The notes under the pieces were generated by a model. That model worked only from the letters and a program-made list of their open reading frames with translations. It did not search any database and was not told the DNA's origin. From TMED26 sp002694075 (GTDB lineage Bacteria; Pseudomonadota; Alphaproteobacteria; Thalassobaculales; Thalassobaculaceae): DNA of 27,760 nucleotides. The stretch is from the NCBI GenBank assembly GCA_036160575.1, contig JAYYDT010000127.1:1-27760 (forward strand). The letters run 5' to 3'. Position 1 is the stretch's first letter. Each line of letters opens with the position of its first letter. Of the stretch, positions 7,877 through 15,919 are shown piece after piece. Both the position numbers and the translations under genes were made by a program.

Positions 7877-8824
7877 ATGGACAATATCCGAATGAAAATC
7901 TTGGCCGGTAACTCCAACCGGCCACTTGCCGAGGCTATTTCGGCCTATCTCAACCGCCCGCTCGCCAAAGCCGATATCCGGCGTTTCGCCGATATGGAAA
8001 TTTTCGTCGAAATTCATGAAAACGTCCGCGGCGAGGACGTTTTCGTGATCCAGTCGACCTCGCATCCGGCCAATGACAACTTGATGGAATTGCTGGTCAC
8101 CTTGGATGCCTTGAAGCGCGGATCGGCGCGCCGTATCACCGCCGTGGTGCCCTATTACGGCTATGCGCGACAGGACCGCAAGTCGGGTCCGCGAACGCCG
8201 ATTTCAGCCAAGATGGTGGCCAATTTGATCACCACCGCCGGCGCCGACCGAGTCCTGACCATCGATCTGCACGCCGGCCAGATCCAAGGGTTTTTCGACA
8301 TCCCCACCGACAACCTGTTCGCCGCGCCGGTGTTCTGCGAAGACATCGCCGCCCGGTACGCCGGCGAGGAAGTGATGATGGTGTCGCCCGATGTCGGCGG
8401 CGTTGTGCGCGCCCGCGCCTTGGCCAGCCGCCTGGACGCCGATTTGGCGATCATCGACAAGCGGCGCGAGCGGGCCGGCGTGTCGGAGGTGATGAACATC
8501 ATCGGCGATGTCAGCGGCCGGCGCTGCATACTGGTCGACGACATCGTCGATTCCGGCGGCACCCTGTGTAACGCCGCCGAAGCCTTGATGGAAGCCGGCG
8601 CGGTCTCGGTCGACGCCTATATCACCCATGGCGTGCTCTCCGGCGGGGCGGTGGCGCGGATCACCTCCTCGCCGCTCGCCTCCCTGGTCACCACCGATAG
8701 CATCGAGGCGACGGCGGCGGTGCGGGTGGCCCACAATATCCGCCAGATTTCAGTGGCCCCCTTGTTGGGCGAGGCGGTGCGCCGGATCAGCGAGGAGCGC
8801 TCGGTTTCCAGCCTGTTCGGCTAA
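7877..8824 (+). CDS. prs: Ribose-phosphate pyrophosphokinase (PRPP synthetase)
   Basis: A 315-residue class I PRPP synthetase, making 5-phosphoribosyl 1-pyrophosphate from ribose 5-phosphate and ATP for nucleotide, histidine, tryptophan and NAD synthesis. Seen are the N-terminal KILAGNSNRPLAEAI, VVPYYGYARQDRK (ATP-binding region), TIDLHAGQIQGFF and the PRPP-binding loop CILVDDIVDSGGTL. ATG 7877 is preceded by AGGGCGGG. A second in-frame ATG at 7892 gives MKILAG..., the commoner family start and 310 residues, but has a weaker site. A 109-base gap separates it from the lipoprotein gene, so it may have its own promoter, though I could not identify convincing boxes. Confidence 0.95.
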   Translation: MDNIRMKILAGNSNRPLAEAISAYLNRPLAKADIRRFADMEIFVEIHENVRGEDVFVIQSTSHPANDNLMELLVTLDALKRGSARRITAVVPYYGYARQDRKSGPRTPISAKMVANLITTAGADRVLTIDLHAGQIQGFFDIPTDNLFAAPVFCEDIAARYAGEEVMMVSPDVGGVVRARALASRLDADLAIIDKRRERAGVSEVMNIIGDVSGRRCILVDDIVDSGGTLCNAAEALMEAGAVSVDAYITHGVLSGGAVARITSSPLASLVTTDSIEATAAVRVAHNIRQISVAPLLGEAVRRISEERSVSSLFG

Positions 8825-8883
8825 GCCGCGCCGGAGCGCACGAAAGAACTGGAAATTTCCGTCCAGAACCGGTAGGAAAGCGC

Positions 8884-8951
8884 GCCCGTGCGACGGGCCC
8901 GAGCCGGCACCCCTGGAGGCCGGTTGACCATCGGCCGCGCCAGCGCGGCCG
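8884..8951 (+). promoter_or_regulatory. Three tandem hairpins in the prs-rplY gap (candidate structured leader)
   Basis: Within the 145-base gap three inverted repeats follow each other: GCCCGT/ACGGGC (8884-8889 with 8893-8898, 3-base loop), CCGGC/GCCGG (8904-8908 with 8919-8923) and CGGCCGCG/CGCGGCCG (8932-8939 with 8944-8951, loop CCAG). The last ends only 6 bases before the AAGGAG ribosome site of rplY. No T-run follows, so it is not an ordinary terminator. It could be a folding leader controlling L25, or just the result of high GC. Confidence 0.4.
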
Positions 8952-8969
8952 TCAGCCAAGGAGCAGTCG

Positions 8970-9602
8970 ATGAGCGACACCATTGAATTAAGCGCCGCGT
9001 TGCGCGACCGGGTCGGTAAGGGGTCCGCCCGCGCCAGCCGCCGCGAGGGCCAAGTCCCGGCCGTTATTTACGGCGATAAAAAACCGCCGCTTTCGATCTC
9101 GGTCGAAAGCAAAATCCTGGAACGGCTGTTTAATCAAAGCGGCTTTTTCACCCATATCTTCGAGATCGACGTGGACGGCAAAAAACACCGCGCCCTGGCC
9201 CGTGACGCCCAATTGCATCCGGTCAAGGACACCGTCATGCATGTCGATTTCCTGCGCGTTTCGGCCCGCACTCAAGTGACCGTCGAGATTCCGGTGGTGT
9301 TCTTGAACGAAGACACCTGTCCGGGGATCAAAACCGGTGGCGTGTTGAATATCGTGCGCCGCGCGATTGAGGTGACCTGCCCGGCCAACGCCATTCCCGA
9401 GAGCATCGAACTCGATCTCGGCGCGGTTCAAGCCGGCGAAAGTGTGCATATCAGCGCCGTCACCTTGCCGGATGGGGTGGTCCCGACCATCACCGACCGT
9501 GACTTCACGGTGTGCAGCATCGCCGCGCCAAGCGGCGGCGGCGGCGGCGAGACCGAAGAGGCCGAGACCGGCGAGGATGCGGAAGAAGACGCCGAGAGCT
9601 AA
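8970..9602 (+). CDS. rplY: 50S ribosomal protein L25 (long, Ctc/TL5 form)
   Basis: A 210-residue protein with the 5S rRNA-binding L25 domain (about residues 5-92, including GKGSARASRREGQVPAVIYG) and the C-terminal beta-barrel TL5/Ctc domain (about 98-185, including VEIPVVFLNE and VNIV-like strands). It binds 5S rRNA in the large subunit; the two-domain form is normal in alphaproteobacteria, unlike the short E. coli protein. The C-terminal 20 residues are a Gly then Glu-rich acidic tail (GGGGGETEEAETGEDAEEDA). AAGGAG precedes ATG 8970. pth follows after 30 bases. Confidence 0.95.
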   Translation: MSDTIELSAALRDRVGKGSARASRREGQVPAVIYGDKKPPLSISVESKILERLFNQSGFFTHIFEIDVDGKKHRALARDAQLHPVKDTVMHVDFLRVSARTQVTVEIPVVFLNEDTCPGIKTGGVLNIVRRAIEVTCPANAIPESIELDLGAVQAGESVHISAVTLPDGVVPTITDRDFTVCSIAAPSGGGGGETEEAETGEDAEEDAES

Positions 9603-9632
9603 CACCTGGCGCCGAGGATAAGGGAAGCGCAG

Positions 9633-10361
9633 ATGTTGTTGTTCGTCGGCCTCGGCAATCCCGGCCCCAAATACAGCCAGAACCGGCACAATGTCGGCTT
9701 CATGGCGCTTGACGAGATCGCGCGCCGCCATGGCTTCCCAGCGGCGCGCAACCGTTTTCAATCAACCCTCAGCGAGGGCCGCATCGCCGGCCAACGCGTT
9801 TTGCTGCAAAAGCCCGAGACGTTCATGAACGAATCCGGTCAGGCGGTCGGCGCGGCCCTGCGGTTTTTCAAATTGCCGGTTTCCGCGGTTACCGTCTTTT
9901 ACGACGATCTCGATCTCAAACCCGGCAAGGTCAAAGTCAAAACCGGCGGCGGCGCGGGTGGCCATAACGGCCTGCGCAGTTTGGACGCCCATATCGGCAA
10001 TGGCTATCAACGGGTGCGCATCGGTATCGGCCATCCGGGCGACAAATACGCGGTGATGAACTATGTGCTTCAGGATTTCGCCAAGGCCGAGCGCGACGGT
10101 TGGCTGGCCGACCTGTTGCCGGCCCTCGCCGACGAGGCCGCGACCTTGATCGCCGGCGACAGCGGCCGGGTGATGAGCCGGTTGGCCCACGCGGTGTTCC
10201 CGCCACCACCGAAAGCGGCCACGCCGCCAGCTGAGGAGACGGCGGCAGACGCGGCCGAACCGGCCGCCGCGGCGCCGGCCGCGCCAACCACCTTGGCCGC
10301 CGCCTTTGGCACCGCCGCACGCCTGGCGAGCGGCAAACAGGAGGACCAAAATGGGTTTTAA
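9633..10361 (+). CDS. pth: Peptidyl-tRNA hydrolase with an Ala/Pro-rich C-terminal extension
   Basis: A 242-residue cytosolic esterase that frees tRNA from prematurely released peptidyl-tRNA. Active-site elements are present: GLGNPG (6-11), catalytic H19 in NRHNVGF, N66 in TFMNESG, D92 in YDDLDL and GGGAGGHNGLRS (105-115). The enzyme domain ends near residue 188. About 50 further residues are rich in alanine and proline (PPPKAATPPAEETAADAAEP), which the roughly 195-residue E. coli enzyme lacks. This is common as a low-complexity tail in GC-rich alphaproteobacteria. The last 11 bases overlap the start of ychF, whose ribosome site lies inside the pth tail. Confidence 0.94.
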   Translation: MLLFVGLGNPGPKYSQNRHNVGFMALDEIARRHGFPAARNRFQSTLSEGRIAGQRVLLQKPETFMNESGQAVGAALRFFKLPVSAVTVFYDDLDLKPGKVKVKTGGGAGGHNGLRSLDAHIGNGYQRVRIGIGHPGDKYAVMNYVLQDFAKAERDGWLADLLPALADEAATLIAGDSGRVMSRLAHAVFPPPPKAATPPAEETAADAAEPAAAAPAAPTTLAAAFGTAARLASGKQEDQNGF

Positions 10362-11454
10362 GTTGGGCATCGTCGGCTTGCCGAATGTCGGCAAATCGAC
10401 CCTTTTCAACGCCCTGACGGCGACCGCCGCGGCCGAGGCGGCGAACTATCCGTTTTGCACGATTGAGCCGAACACCGGCCGTGTCGCCGTGCCGGACCCG
10501 CGTTTGGACACCTTGAGCGAATTGGGACAATCCGCGAAAACCATCCCGACCCAAATCGAGTTTGTCGATATCGCCGGCTTGGTGCGCGGCGCCAGCCAGG
10601 GCGAGGGCCTTGGCAACCAATTCCTCGCCCATATCCGCGAAGTCGACGCCATCGCCTATGTGCTGCGCTGTTTCGAATCCGATGACATTACGCATGTGGA
10701 AGGTGACGTCGACCCGATCCGCGACGCCGAAACCGTCGAAACCGAATTGATGCTGGCCGACTTGGACAGCCTGGAGCGGCGCGTCGACGCGGCCGGCAAA
10801 AAGGCCCGCGCCAAAGACAAGCAGGCGCTACAGGAAATGCCGGTGATGACCCGCATTCTCGAGGCCTTGCGCGAGGGCCGGCCGGCGCGGGTGATCACCG
10901 ATTGGAGCCGTGAGGAACGGGTCATCGTCCGTCGCCTGCAACTGCTGACCACCAAGCCGGTCCTTTATGTCTGCAATGTCGATGAGGAGAGCGCCGCCGA
11001 CGGCAACGCCTTAAGCGCGCGCGTGGCCGAACGGGCCGCCACCGAGGGCGCCGAAACGGTGATCATCTCGGCGGCGATCGAGGCGGAAATCTCGCAATTG
11101 CCGTCAGCCGAGGAAAAACAGGAATTTCTCGACACCCTCGGCCTGGCCGAGGCCGGTTTGGCCCGCCTTATCGCCAGCGGCTATCGCCTGCTCGACCTGA
11201 TCACCTTTTTCACGGTCGGGCCGAAAGAGGCGCGGGCCTGGACGGTGCGCCGCGACGCCACCGCGCCGCAGGCGGCCGGCGTCATCCATTCCGATTTCGA
11301 ACGCGGTTTCATTCGCGCCGAAACCATCGCCTACACCGATTTCGAGGCCCTGGGCGGAGAACAAGGCGCCAAGGACGCCGGCAAGATGCGGGTGGAAGGC
11401 GCCGAGTATTTGGTGCAGGATGGCGATGTGTTTCACTTTCGTTTCAACGTTTAA
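10351..11454 (+). CDS. ychF: Redox-regulated ATPase/GTPase YchF
   Basis: A 367-residue Obg-family P-loop NTPase. G1 is GLPNVGKST (about residues 8-16), G3 is DIAGL with LVRGASQGEGLGNQFL after it, and the base-recognition motif is NVDE rather than NKxD, which explains the ATP preference of this family. The C-terminal TGS domain holds LLDLITFFTVGPKEARAW and the typical HSDFERGFIRAE. It binds ribosomes and has been linked to oxidative stress responses. ATG 10351 is preceded by GGAGGACCAAA, and the longer open frame upstream is inside pth. The rplY-pth-ychF order is conserved in the class. Confidence 0.95.
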   Translation: MGFKLGIVGLPNVGKSTLFNALTATAAAEAANYPFCTIEPNTGRVAVPDPRLDTLSELGQSAKTIPTQIEFVDIAGLVRGASQGEGLGNQFLAHIREVDAIAYVLRCFESDDITHVEGDVDPIRDAETVETELMLADLDSLERRVDAAGKKARAKDKQALQEMPVMTRILEALREGRPARVITDWSREERVIVRRLQLLTTKPVLYVCNVDEESAADGNALSARVAERAATEGAETVIISAAIEAEISQLPSAEEKQEFLDTLGLAEAGLARLIASGYRLLDLITFFTVGPKEARAWTVRRDATAPQAAGVIHSDFERGFIRAETIAYTDFEALGGEQGAKDAGKMRVEGAEYLVQDGDVFHFRFNV

Positions 11455-11501
11455 TCCGCCCGCCACCAGGGGCAATCACCAGGTGAATTGAGGGGTCGTT
11501 C

Positions 11502-12170
11502 ATGTCCGAGGTCATTCAATTAACGGCGCAGGATGGGCATCAATTCGATGCCTATCTGGCCCAACCGAAGGAAAAACCGGTTGGCGGCTTGGTCGTCATT
11601 CAAGAGATTTTCGGGGTGAACGCGCATATTCGCGGCGTTGCCGACAGTTACGCCGCCGCCGGCTATTTGACCATCGCGCCAGCCATGTTCGACCGTATCC
11701 GCCCGCATATCGAACTGGGCTATGAGGAAGCCGATGTCAAAGCCGGCCTTGAGTTCAAAGGCCAGGTCGCCCCGGAACAGGCGATGCTTGATCTCGGCGC
11801 GGCGGTGGCCGCGGTCGCCGCCGCCGGCAAGGTTGGGGTGGTCGGCTATTGCTGGGGCGGGTTGCTGACCTGGCTGGCCGCGACGCGGGTTGCCGGCATC
11901 GCCGCCGCCTCGTCCTATTATGGCGGCGGCATCGTCAATTTCGTCGAGGAAGAGCCGAAATGCCCCGTGATCTTCCATTTCGGCGAGCAAGACCACGCCA
12001 TTCCGATGGACCAAGTCGAAACCATCCGCGCCCGCCAAAGCGGTAGCGAGGTTTTTGTCTATCCGGCCGGCCATGGTTTCAACTGCGATCAACGCGGCAG
12101 TTATGAGGCCACCTCGGCCGGCATCGCCCGCGATCGTACCCTCGATTTCCTCAGCCAGCACATCGGTTGA
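11502..12170 (+). CDS. Dienelactone hydrolase-family alpha/beta hydrolase
   Basis: A 222-residue cytosolic alpha/beta hydrolase. The nucleophile elbow is GYCWGG with C117, the acid is D164 in GEQDHAIP, and the histidine is H191 in PAGHGFNCD; E36 in VIQEIFGVN matches the Glu that positions the cysteine in dienelactone hydrolases. The Cys-Asp-His triad and length are complete. True dienelactone hydrolases act in chlorocatechol breakdown, but no such pathway is nearby, so the substrate is open; many genomes carry several paralogues. GAGGGG precedes ATG 11502. An imperfect inverted repeat lies just upstream at 11473-11490. Confidence 0.9.
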   Translation: MSEVIQLTAQDGHQFDAYLAQPKEKPVGGLVVIQEIFGVNAHIRGVADSYAAAGYLTIAPAMFDRIRPHIELGYEEADVKAGLEFKGQVAPEQAMLDLGAAVAAVAAAGKVGVVGYCWGGLLTWLAATRVAGIAAASSYYGGGIVNFVEEEPKCPVIFHFGEQDHAIPMDQVETIRARQSGSEVFVYPAGHGFNCDQRGSYEATSAGIARDRTLDFLSQHIG

Positions 12171-12201
12171 TTCCAGTCACTCCGAAAACAGGAGTATGAC
12201 G

Positions 12202-13431
12202 ATGTCAGCGATGATGTCGGAGCCCGCCCAGCCAAGGTGGAAAACCCCCGAGCTGGCGATCATCGCCGGCTGCCTGATCGCCTTGATCGGTTTCGGGGTC
12301 CGCAGCGGCTTTGGGTTTTTCCTTGAGCCGATGACCGCCGATCTTGGCTGGGACCGGCAAACCTACGGTCTGGCCATGGCGATCCAAAACATCGCCTGGG
12401 GAATTGGCGTGCCGGTCGCCGGTATTTTCGCCGACCGCTTCGGCCCAACCCGTGTGTTGATCGTGGGCGCGGTGATTTATTTCGCCGGCATTATCGGCAT
12501 GGCCGACGCCACCAGCCCCTTGGGACTGCACCTCACCGGCGGCGCTTTGACCGGGCTGGGCGTGGCTTTCACCGCCTTTTCTTTGGCGCTGGCGGCGATG
12601 GCCAAAGTGGTCGCGCGCGAACGCCGGCCCATGGTGCTCGGCCTCGGCATGGCGGCGACCTCGCTTGGACAGGTGATTTTCTCACCGATTACCCAAGGTT
12701 TTATCCAAAGTTATGGTTGGAACGCCACGCTGGTACTGCTGGCGGCGGCGGCCCTGGCGATCATGCCGCTGGCCTGGGCGTTACCCGCCGGCGCGGTCAC
12801 CGACGAACCGGAAACCGCCGAGCAGACCACCGGCGAAGCGATCAGCGAGGCGATGGGCCACCGCGGCTATGTACTGCTGACCGTTGGCTTTTTTGTCTGC
12901 GGCTTTCATGTCACCTTCATCGGCATTCATCTGCCGGCCTATGTCAGCGACCTTGGCTTGGCGCCCTATGTGGCGGCGGCGTCACTGTCGCTGATTGGGT
13001 TGTTCAACATCATCGGCTCGTTCGCGGCCGGATTGTTCGGCACCTATTGCTCAAAAAAGAACAGCCTTAGCGTGATTTATTTCCTGCGCGCGGTGACCAT
13101 CACCGCCCTCATGTTCGCGCCCAAGACTGAGGTCAACGTGCTGCTGTTCGCCGGCGCGATGGGCTTGTTATGGCTGTCGACGGTGCCCCTCACCACCGCC
13201 ATCGTCGGGCAGATTTTCGGCGTGCGCTATCTCGCGACCTTGTTCGGCTTCGTGTTTTTGAGCCACCAAGCCGGCAGTTTCCTGGGCGTGTGGCTGGGCG
13301 GCTATCTCTACGATGTTTACGGCTCTTACGACGCGGTTTGGTGGGCTGGCGTGGCGCTCGGCCTGTTCGCCGCCGTGGTGCATTTGCCGATTGACGAAAA
13401 ACCACTGGTACGGACCGCCGCACCGGCGTAG
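12202..13431 (+). CDS. Major facilitator superfamily transporter
   Basis: A 409-residue protein with about twelve hydrophobic helices. The loop 2-3 region reads GIFADRFGPTRVLIVG, the MFS signature A motif. The N-terminal segment RSGFGFFLEPMTADLGWDR is typical of the oxalate/formate and monocarboxylate-like MFS group (COG2223/2814), so a small organic acid or similar ligand is plausible but not proven. A hydrophilic loop near residues 195-215, with a Glu/Thr-rich stretch, separates the two halves. The start is ATG 12202, 7 bases after AGGAG; ATG 12196 is too close to it. It follows the dienelactone hydrolase after 31 bases and may be cotranscribed. Confidence 0.88.
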   Translation: MSAMMSEPAQPRWKTPELAIIAGCLIALIGFGVRSGFGFFLEPMTADLGWDRQTYGLAMAIQNIAWGIGVPVAGIFADRFGPTRVLIVGAVIYFAGIIGMADATSPLGLHLTGGALTGLGVAFTAFSLALAAMAKVVARERRPMVLGLGMAATSLGQVIFSPITQGFIQSYGWNATLVLLAAAALAIMPLAWALPAGAVTDEPETAEQTTGEAISEAMGHRGYVLLTVGFFVCGFHVTFIGIHLPAYVSDLGLAPYVAAASLSLIGLFNIIGSFAAGLFGTYCSKKNSLSVIYFLRAVTITALMFAPKTEVNVLLFAGAMGLLWLSTVPLTTAIVGQIFGVRYLATLFGFVFLSHQAGSFLGVWLGGYLYDVYGSYDAVWWAGVALGLFAAVVHLPIDEKPLVRTAAPA

Positions 13432-13529
13432 GCGGTCAAAGGACGCGGTAAATTTAGCGGCCGGCACTTGGCGGCGGGGGCCAGGCAAACCATTTGGTAG
13501 GCCATCCGCATTCGCCATGGAGCGCCGAG

Positions 13530-14024
13530 ATGTTAAAAACTCCCCTGCACTTGTTCGCCGCCGCTTTTGCCCTGGCCGCCGTGCTACACGCCGCCGCCCC
13601 TGTCATGGCCGCCGGCAGCGGCGGCGACAGCTACGCCAGCGATGCCGAATCCGACGCGTATAAAGAAGGCCGCCAAGCGGTTGAAGCCAAACGTTTCGAA
13701 CAAGCCGTCAAGATCTTTGCCCGGGTCACCGCCGACGAGCCGGACAACCCCGACGCCTGGAACCTTTTCGCCTTCAGCCTGCGCAAATTGAAACGCTTCG
13801 ACGAAGCCGAGCGGCATTATCTAAAAGCGTTGCGGCTGGATCCCCGTCATTTGGGCGCCAATGAATACCTGGGCGAACTTTATTTGCAGACCAATCGCCT
13901 GGCCAAGGCCGAGGAACGGCTGACGGTTCTGGACCGCGCCTGTTTGTTTGGCTGCGCGGAATACAGTGAACTGAAAGCGGCGATCGAGGCGTTCAAGAAG
14001 ACCGGAACCGTGCCCGGCGCGTGA
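13530..14024 (+). CDS. Exported tetratricopeptide-repeat protein
   Basis: A 164-residue protein with a signal peptide: basic start (MLK), hydrophobic core and likely cleavage after PVMA around residue 27. Then come a Gly/Ser-rich spacer and two or three TPR helices: YKEGRQAVEAKRFEQAVKIF, NPDAWNLFAFSLRKLKRFDE and AERHYLKALRLDPRHLGANE with a following partial unit. It should be periplasmic and bind a protein partner. Two cysteines in RACLFGCAEY near residue 140 could form a disulphide. No specific name can be given. It converges on cobT with 5 bases between stop codons. Confidence 0.82.
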   Translation: MLKTPLHLFAAAFALAAVLHAAAPVMAAGSGGDSYASDAESDAYKEGRQAVEAKRFEQAVKIFARVTADEPDNPDAWNLFAFSLRKLKRFDEAERHYLKALRLDPRHLGANEYLGELYLQTNRLAKAEERLTVLDRACLFGCAEYSELKAAIEAFKKTGTVPGA

Positions 14025-14029
14025 GACCC

Positions 14030-15898
14030 TTAGGCGGCGTCGGCGCGGCGCCGCCTTTTATCCCCCGGCCGGCCGCTATCTTCCTCGAAAAGCGCGGTCA
14101 ACTGATCCATCATTGTGCCGCCAAGCTGTTCGGCGTCGACAATGGTCACCGCCCGGCGATAGTAGCGGGTGACATCATGGCCGATGCCGATGGCGATCAG
14201 CTCGACCGGCGAGCGGGTTTCGATATAGCGAATGACCTCGCGGAGATGGCGTTCGAGGTAATTACCGGGGTTCACCGAAAGGGTCGAATCGTCGACCGGC
14301 GCGCCATCGGAAATAACCATCAGAATGCGCCGCTCCTCGGGCCGGGCCAACAGCCGCTGGTGGGCCCACATCAAGGCCTCACCGTCGATATTTTCCTTCA
14401 AAATCCCTTCACGCAGCATCAGGCCGAGGGATTTGCGCGCGCGGCGCCAGGGGGCGTCGGCGGCTTTGTAGACAATATGCCTGAGGTCATTGAGACGCCC
14501 CGGGTTCGCCGGTTTGCCCGCGGCGATCCATTGTTCGCGTGCGCTGCCGCCTTTCCAAGCGCGGGTGGTGAAGCCGAGAATCTCGACTTTCACCGCGCAG
14601 CGTTCCAAAGTGCGCGCTAAAATATCGGCGCAAATCGCGGCGATGGAAATCGGCCGGCCCCGCATGGAACCCGAATTATCGATCAACAGCGTGACCACGG
14701 TGTCACGGAAATCGGTATCGTGCTCTAGCTTGAAGGACAGCGGCTGCAACGGTGTCGTGACCACCCGCGATAAGCGTCCGGCGTCCAAAATCCCCTCGTC
14801 CAGGTCAAATTCCCAAGAGCGATTTTGTTTCGCCATCAAGCGTCGCTGGAGGCGGTTGGCCAATTTGGCGATAACCCCCTGGAGATGCGCGATCTGCTGG
14901 TCCAGTAAGCCACGCAGACGCGACAGCTCGTCACTGTCACACAGGTCGGCGGCGGCAACCACCTCGTCGAATTCCGAGGTGAACGGCCGATACCCTTTGT
15001 CATTGCGGCCATCGCCAGCCATCGGCGGCGGGCTGGGCGGCGCGCCCGGGGTGGTGGTTTCGTCGTCGGCGCCGCCCGGCTCCATGTCCATATCCGAAAT
15101 GTCGTCGGATTCCATGGTTTCGTCGCCGGCTTCCATTTCCGCCGTGGTCATTTCCGACTCATCGCCATCCTCGCTCATACCGCGGGTGCCGCTGTCGGCG
15201 CTGTCGTCGGAATCGCCGCTGTCGTCGTCGCCTTCGCTGTCGTCGCTGTTATCGTCCGACATGCTGTCATCGCCAAGTTCAACGTCCAAATCGTCGATCA
15301 ATTGGCGGGCGGCTTTGGCGAAGGCTTGTTGGTCACCCAACAGCGCGCGAAGTGAATTCAGATCTTCGGCGATCTTGGCACCGATCTCCGGCCGCCACAG
15401 ATCGACCGCGGCGGCGGCCGCGGGCGGCGGCGGCATGCCGGTGAACGCCTCGCGGGTTAGCAAGCGGACCACATCCGACATCGCCACATCGCGCCGGTCG
15501 GTGACGCTTTCGAAGCCCTTGCGCTGATACTGGTCTTCCAGGATGACGGCCAAATTGCGGCCGACGCCCGGCCGATGGGCGGTGCCCAGGGCCTCGACCC
15601 GCGATTGTTCGACCATGTCGAAGATTTCCCGCGCCGATTGGCCGGAGGGTCGCAACTGGCTGTGCAGGCGCTCGTCATGGTGACGTAGTTTAATGGCCAG
15701 GTTGTCGGCCTCACCGCGGACCCGCGCGACGTCATCGCTATTAAGGTCGCGGGGCGGCGCCGGCAAGCGCGCGCGCTGCGCCGACAGGCCCGGGGTTTCG
15801 GCGCCAAAGGTGACGTCCAATTCCTCTTCACCGGCCATTGTCCGCAGACAGCCGGCGGTCGCCCGTTTGAATTCTTCTACGCCTTCCTCGTCCTGCAT
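14030..15898 (-). CDS. cobT: Cobaltochelatase subunit CobT (VWA domain)
   Basis: A 622-residue protein. The N-terminal CobT domain (about 1-200) begins with FKRATAGCLRTMAG and includes DDVARVRGEADNLAIKLRHH. A long acidic Ser/Asp linker follows at about 203-282, then the C-terminal von Willebrand A domain with the metal-ion-dependent adhesion motif DNSGS (D407, S409, S411). CobT partners CobS as the AAA+/VWA motor that helps CobN insert cobalt into hydrogenobyrinic acid diamide in aerobic cobalamin synthesis. No cobN lies in the window; in many alphaproteobacteria cobST sits apart from the cob genes, as here. Start ATG 15898 follows the cobS stop by 21 bases. The ribosome site is weak, so coupling with cobS is likely. 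Confidence 0.93.
   Translation of the reverse strand: MQDEEGVEEFKRATAGCLRTMAGEEELDVTFGAETPGLSAQRARLPAPPRDLNSDDVARVRGEADNLAIKLRHHDERLHSQLRPSGQSAREIFDMVEQSRVEALGTAHRPGVGRNLAVILEDQYQRKGFESVTDRRDVAMSDVVRLLTREAFTGMPPPPAAAAAVDLWRPEIGAKIAEDLNSLRALLGDQQAFAKAARQLIDDLDVELGDDSMSDDNSDDSEGDDDSGDSDDSADSGTRGMSEDGDESEMTTAEMEAGDETMESDDISDMDMEPGGADDETTTPGAPPSPPPMAGDGRNDKGYRPFTSEFDEVVAAADLCDSDELSRLRGLLDQQIAHLQGVIAKLANRLQRRLMAKQNRSWEFDLDEGILDAGRLSRVVTTPLQPLSFKLEHDTDFRDTVVTLLIDNSGSMRGRPISIAAICADILARTLERCAVKVEILGFTTRAWKGGSAREQWIAAGKPANPGRLNDLRHIVYKAADAPWRRARKSLGLMLREGILKENIDGEALMWAHQRLLARPEERRILMVISDGAPVDDSTLSVNPGNYLERHLREVIRYIETRSPVELIAIGIGHDVTRYYRRAVTIVDAEQLGGTMMDQLTALFEEDSGRPGDKRRRRADAA
14033..14059 (+). terminator. 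Rho-independent terminator for the TPR gene, inside the cobT 3' end
   Basis: A perfect 7-bp stem GGCGGCG (14033-14039) with CGCCGCC (14049-14055) encloses a 9-base loop and is followed by TTTT at 14056-14059. It lies 8 bases after the plus-strand TPR stop codon. The same bases encode the last residues of CobT on the other strand (RRRRADAA), so the terminator is fully nested in the opposing gene. Confidence 0.6.
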
Positions 15899-15919
15899 GG
15901 TCGCCGCCCGATTCCGCGC

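Noticed and set aside
11473..11490. Imperfect inverted repeat CAATCACC-a-GGTGAATTG before the dienelactone hydrolase gene
   Set aside because: One mismatch/bulge and a single-base centre; a single copy without a regulator nearby is too weak to call an operator.
13530..14024. TPR protein as part of a secretion or defence system
   Set aside because: Signal peptide and a few TPR units only; its neighbours are a transporter and cobT, so no system can be supported.
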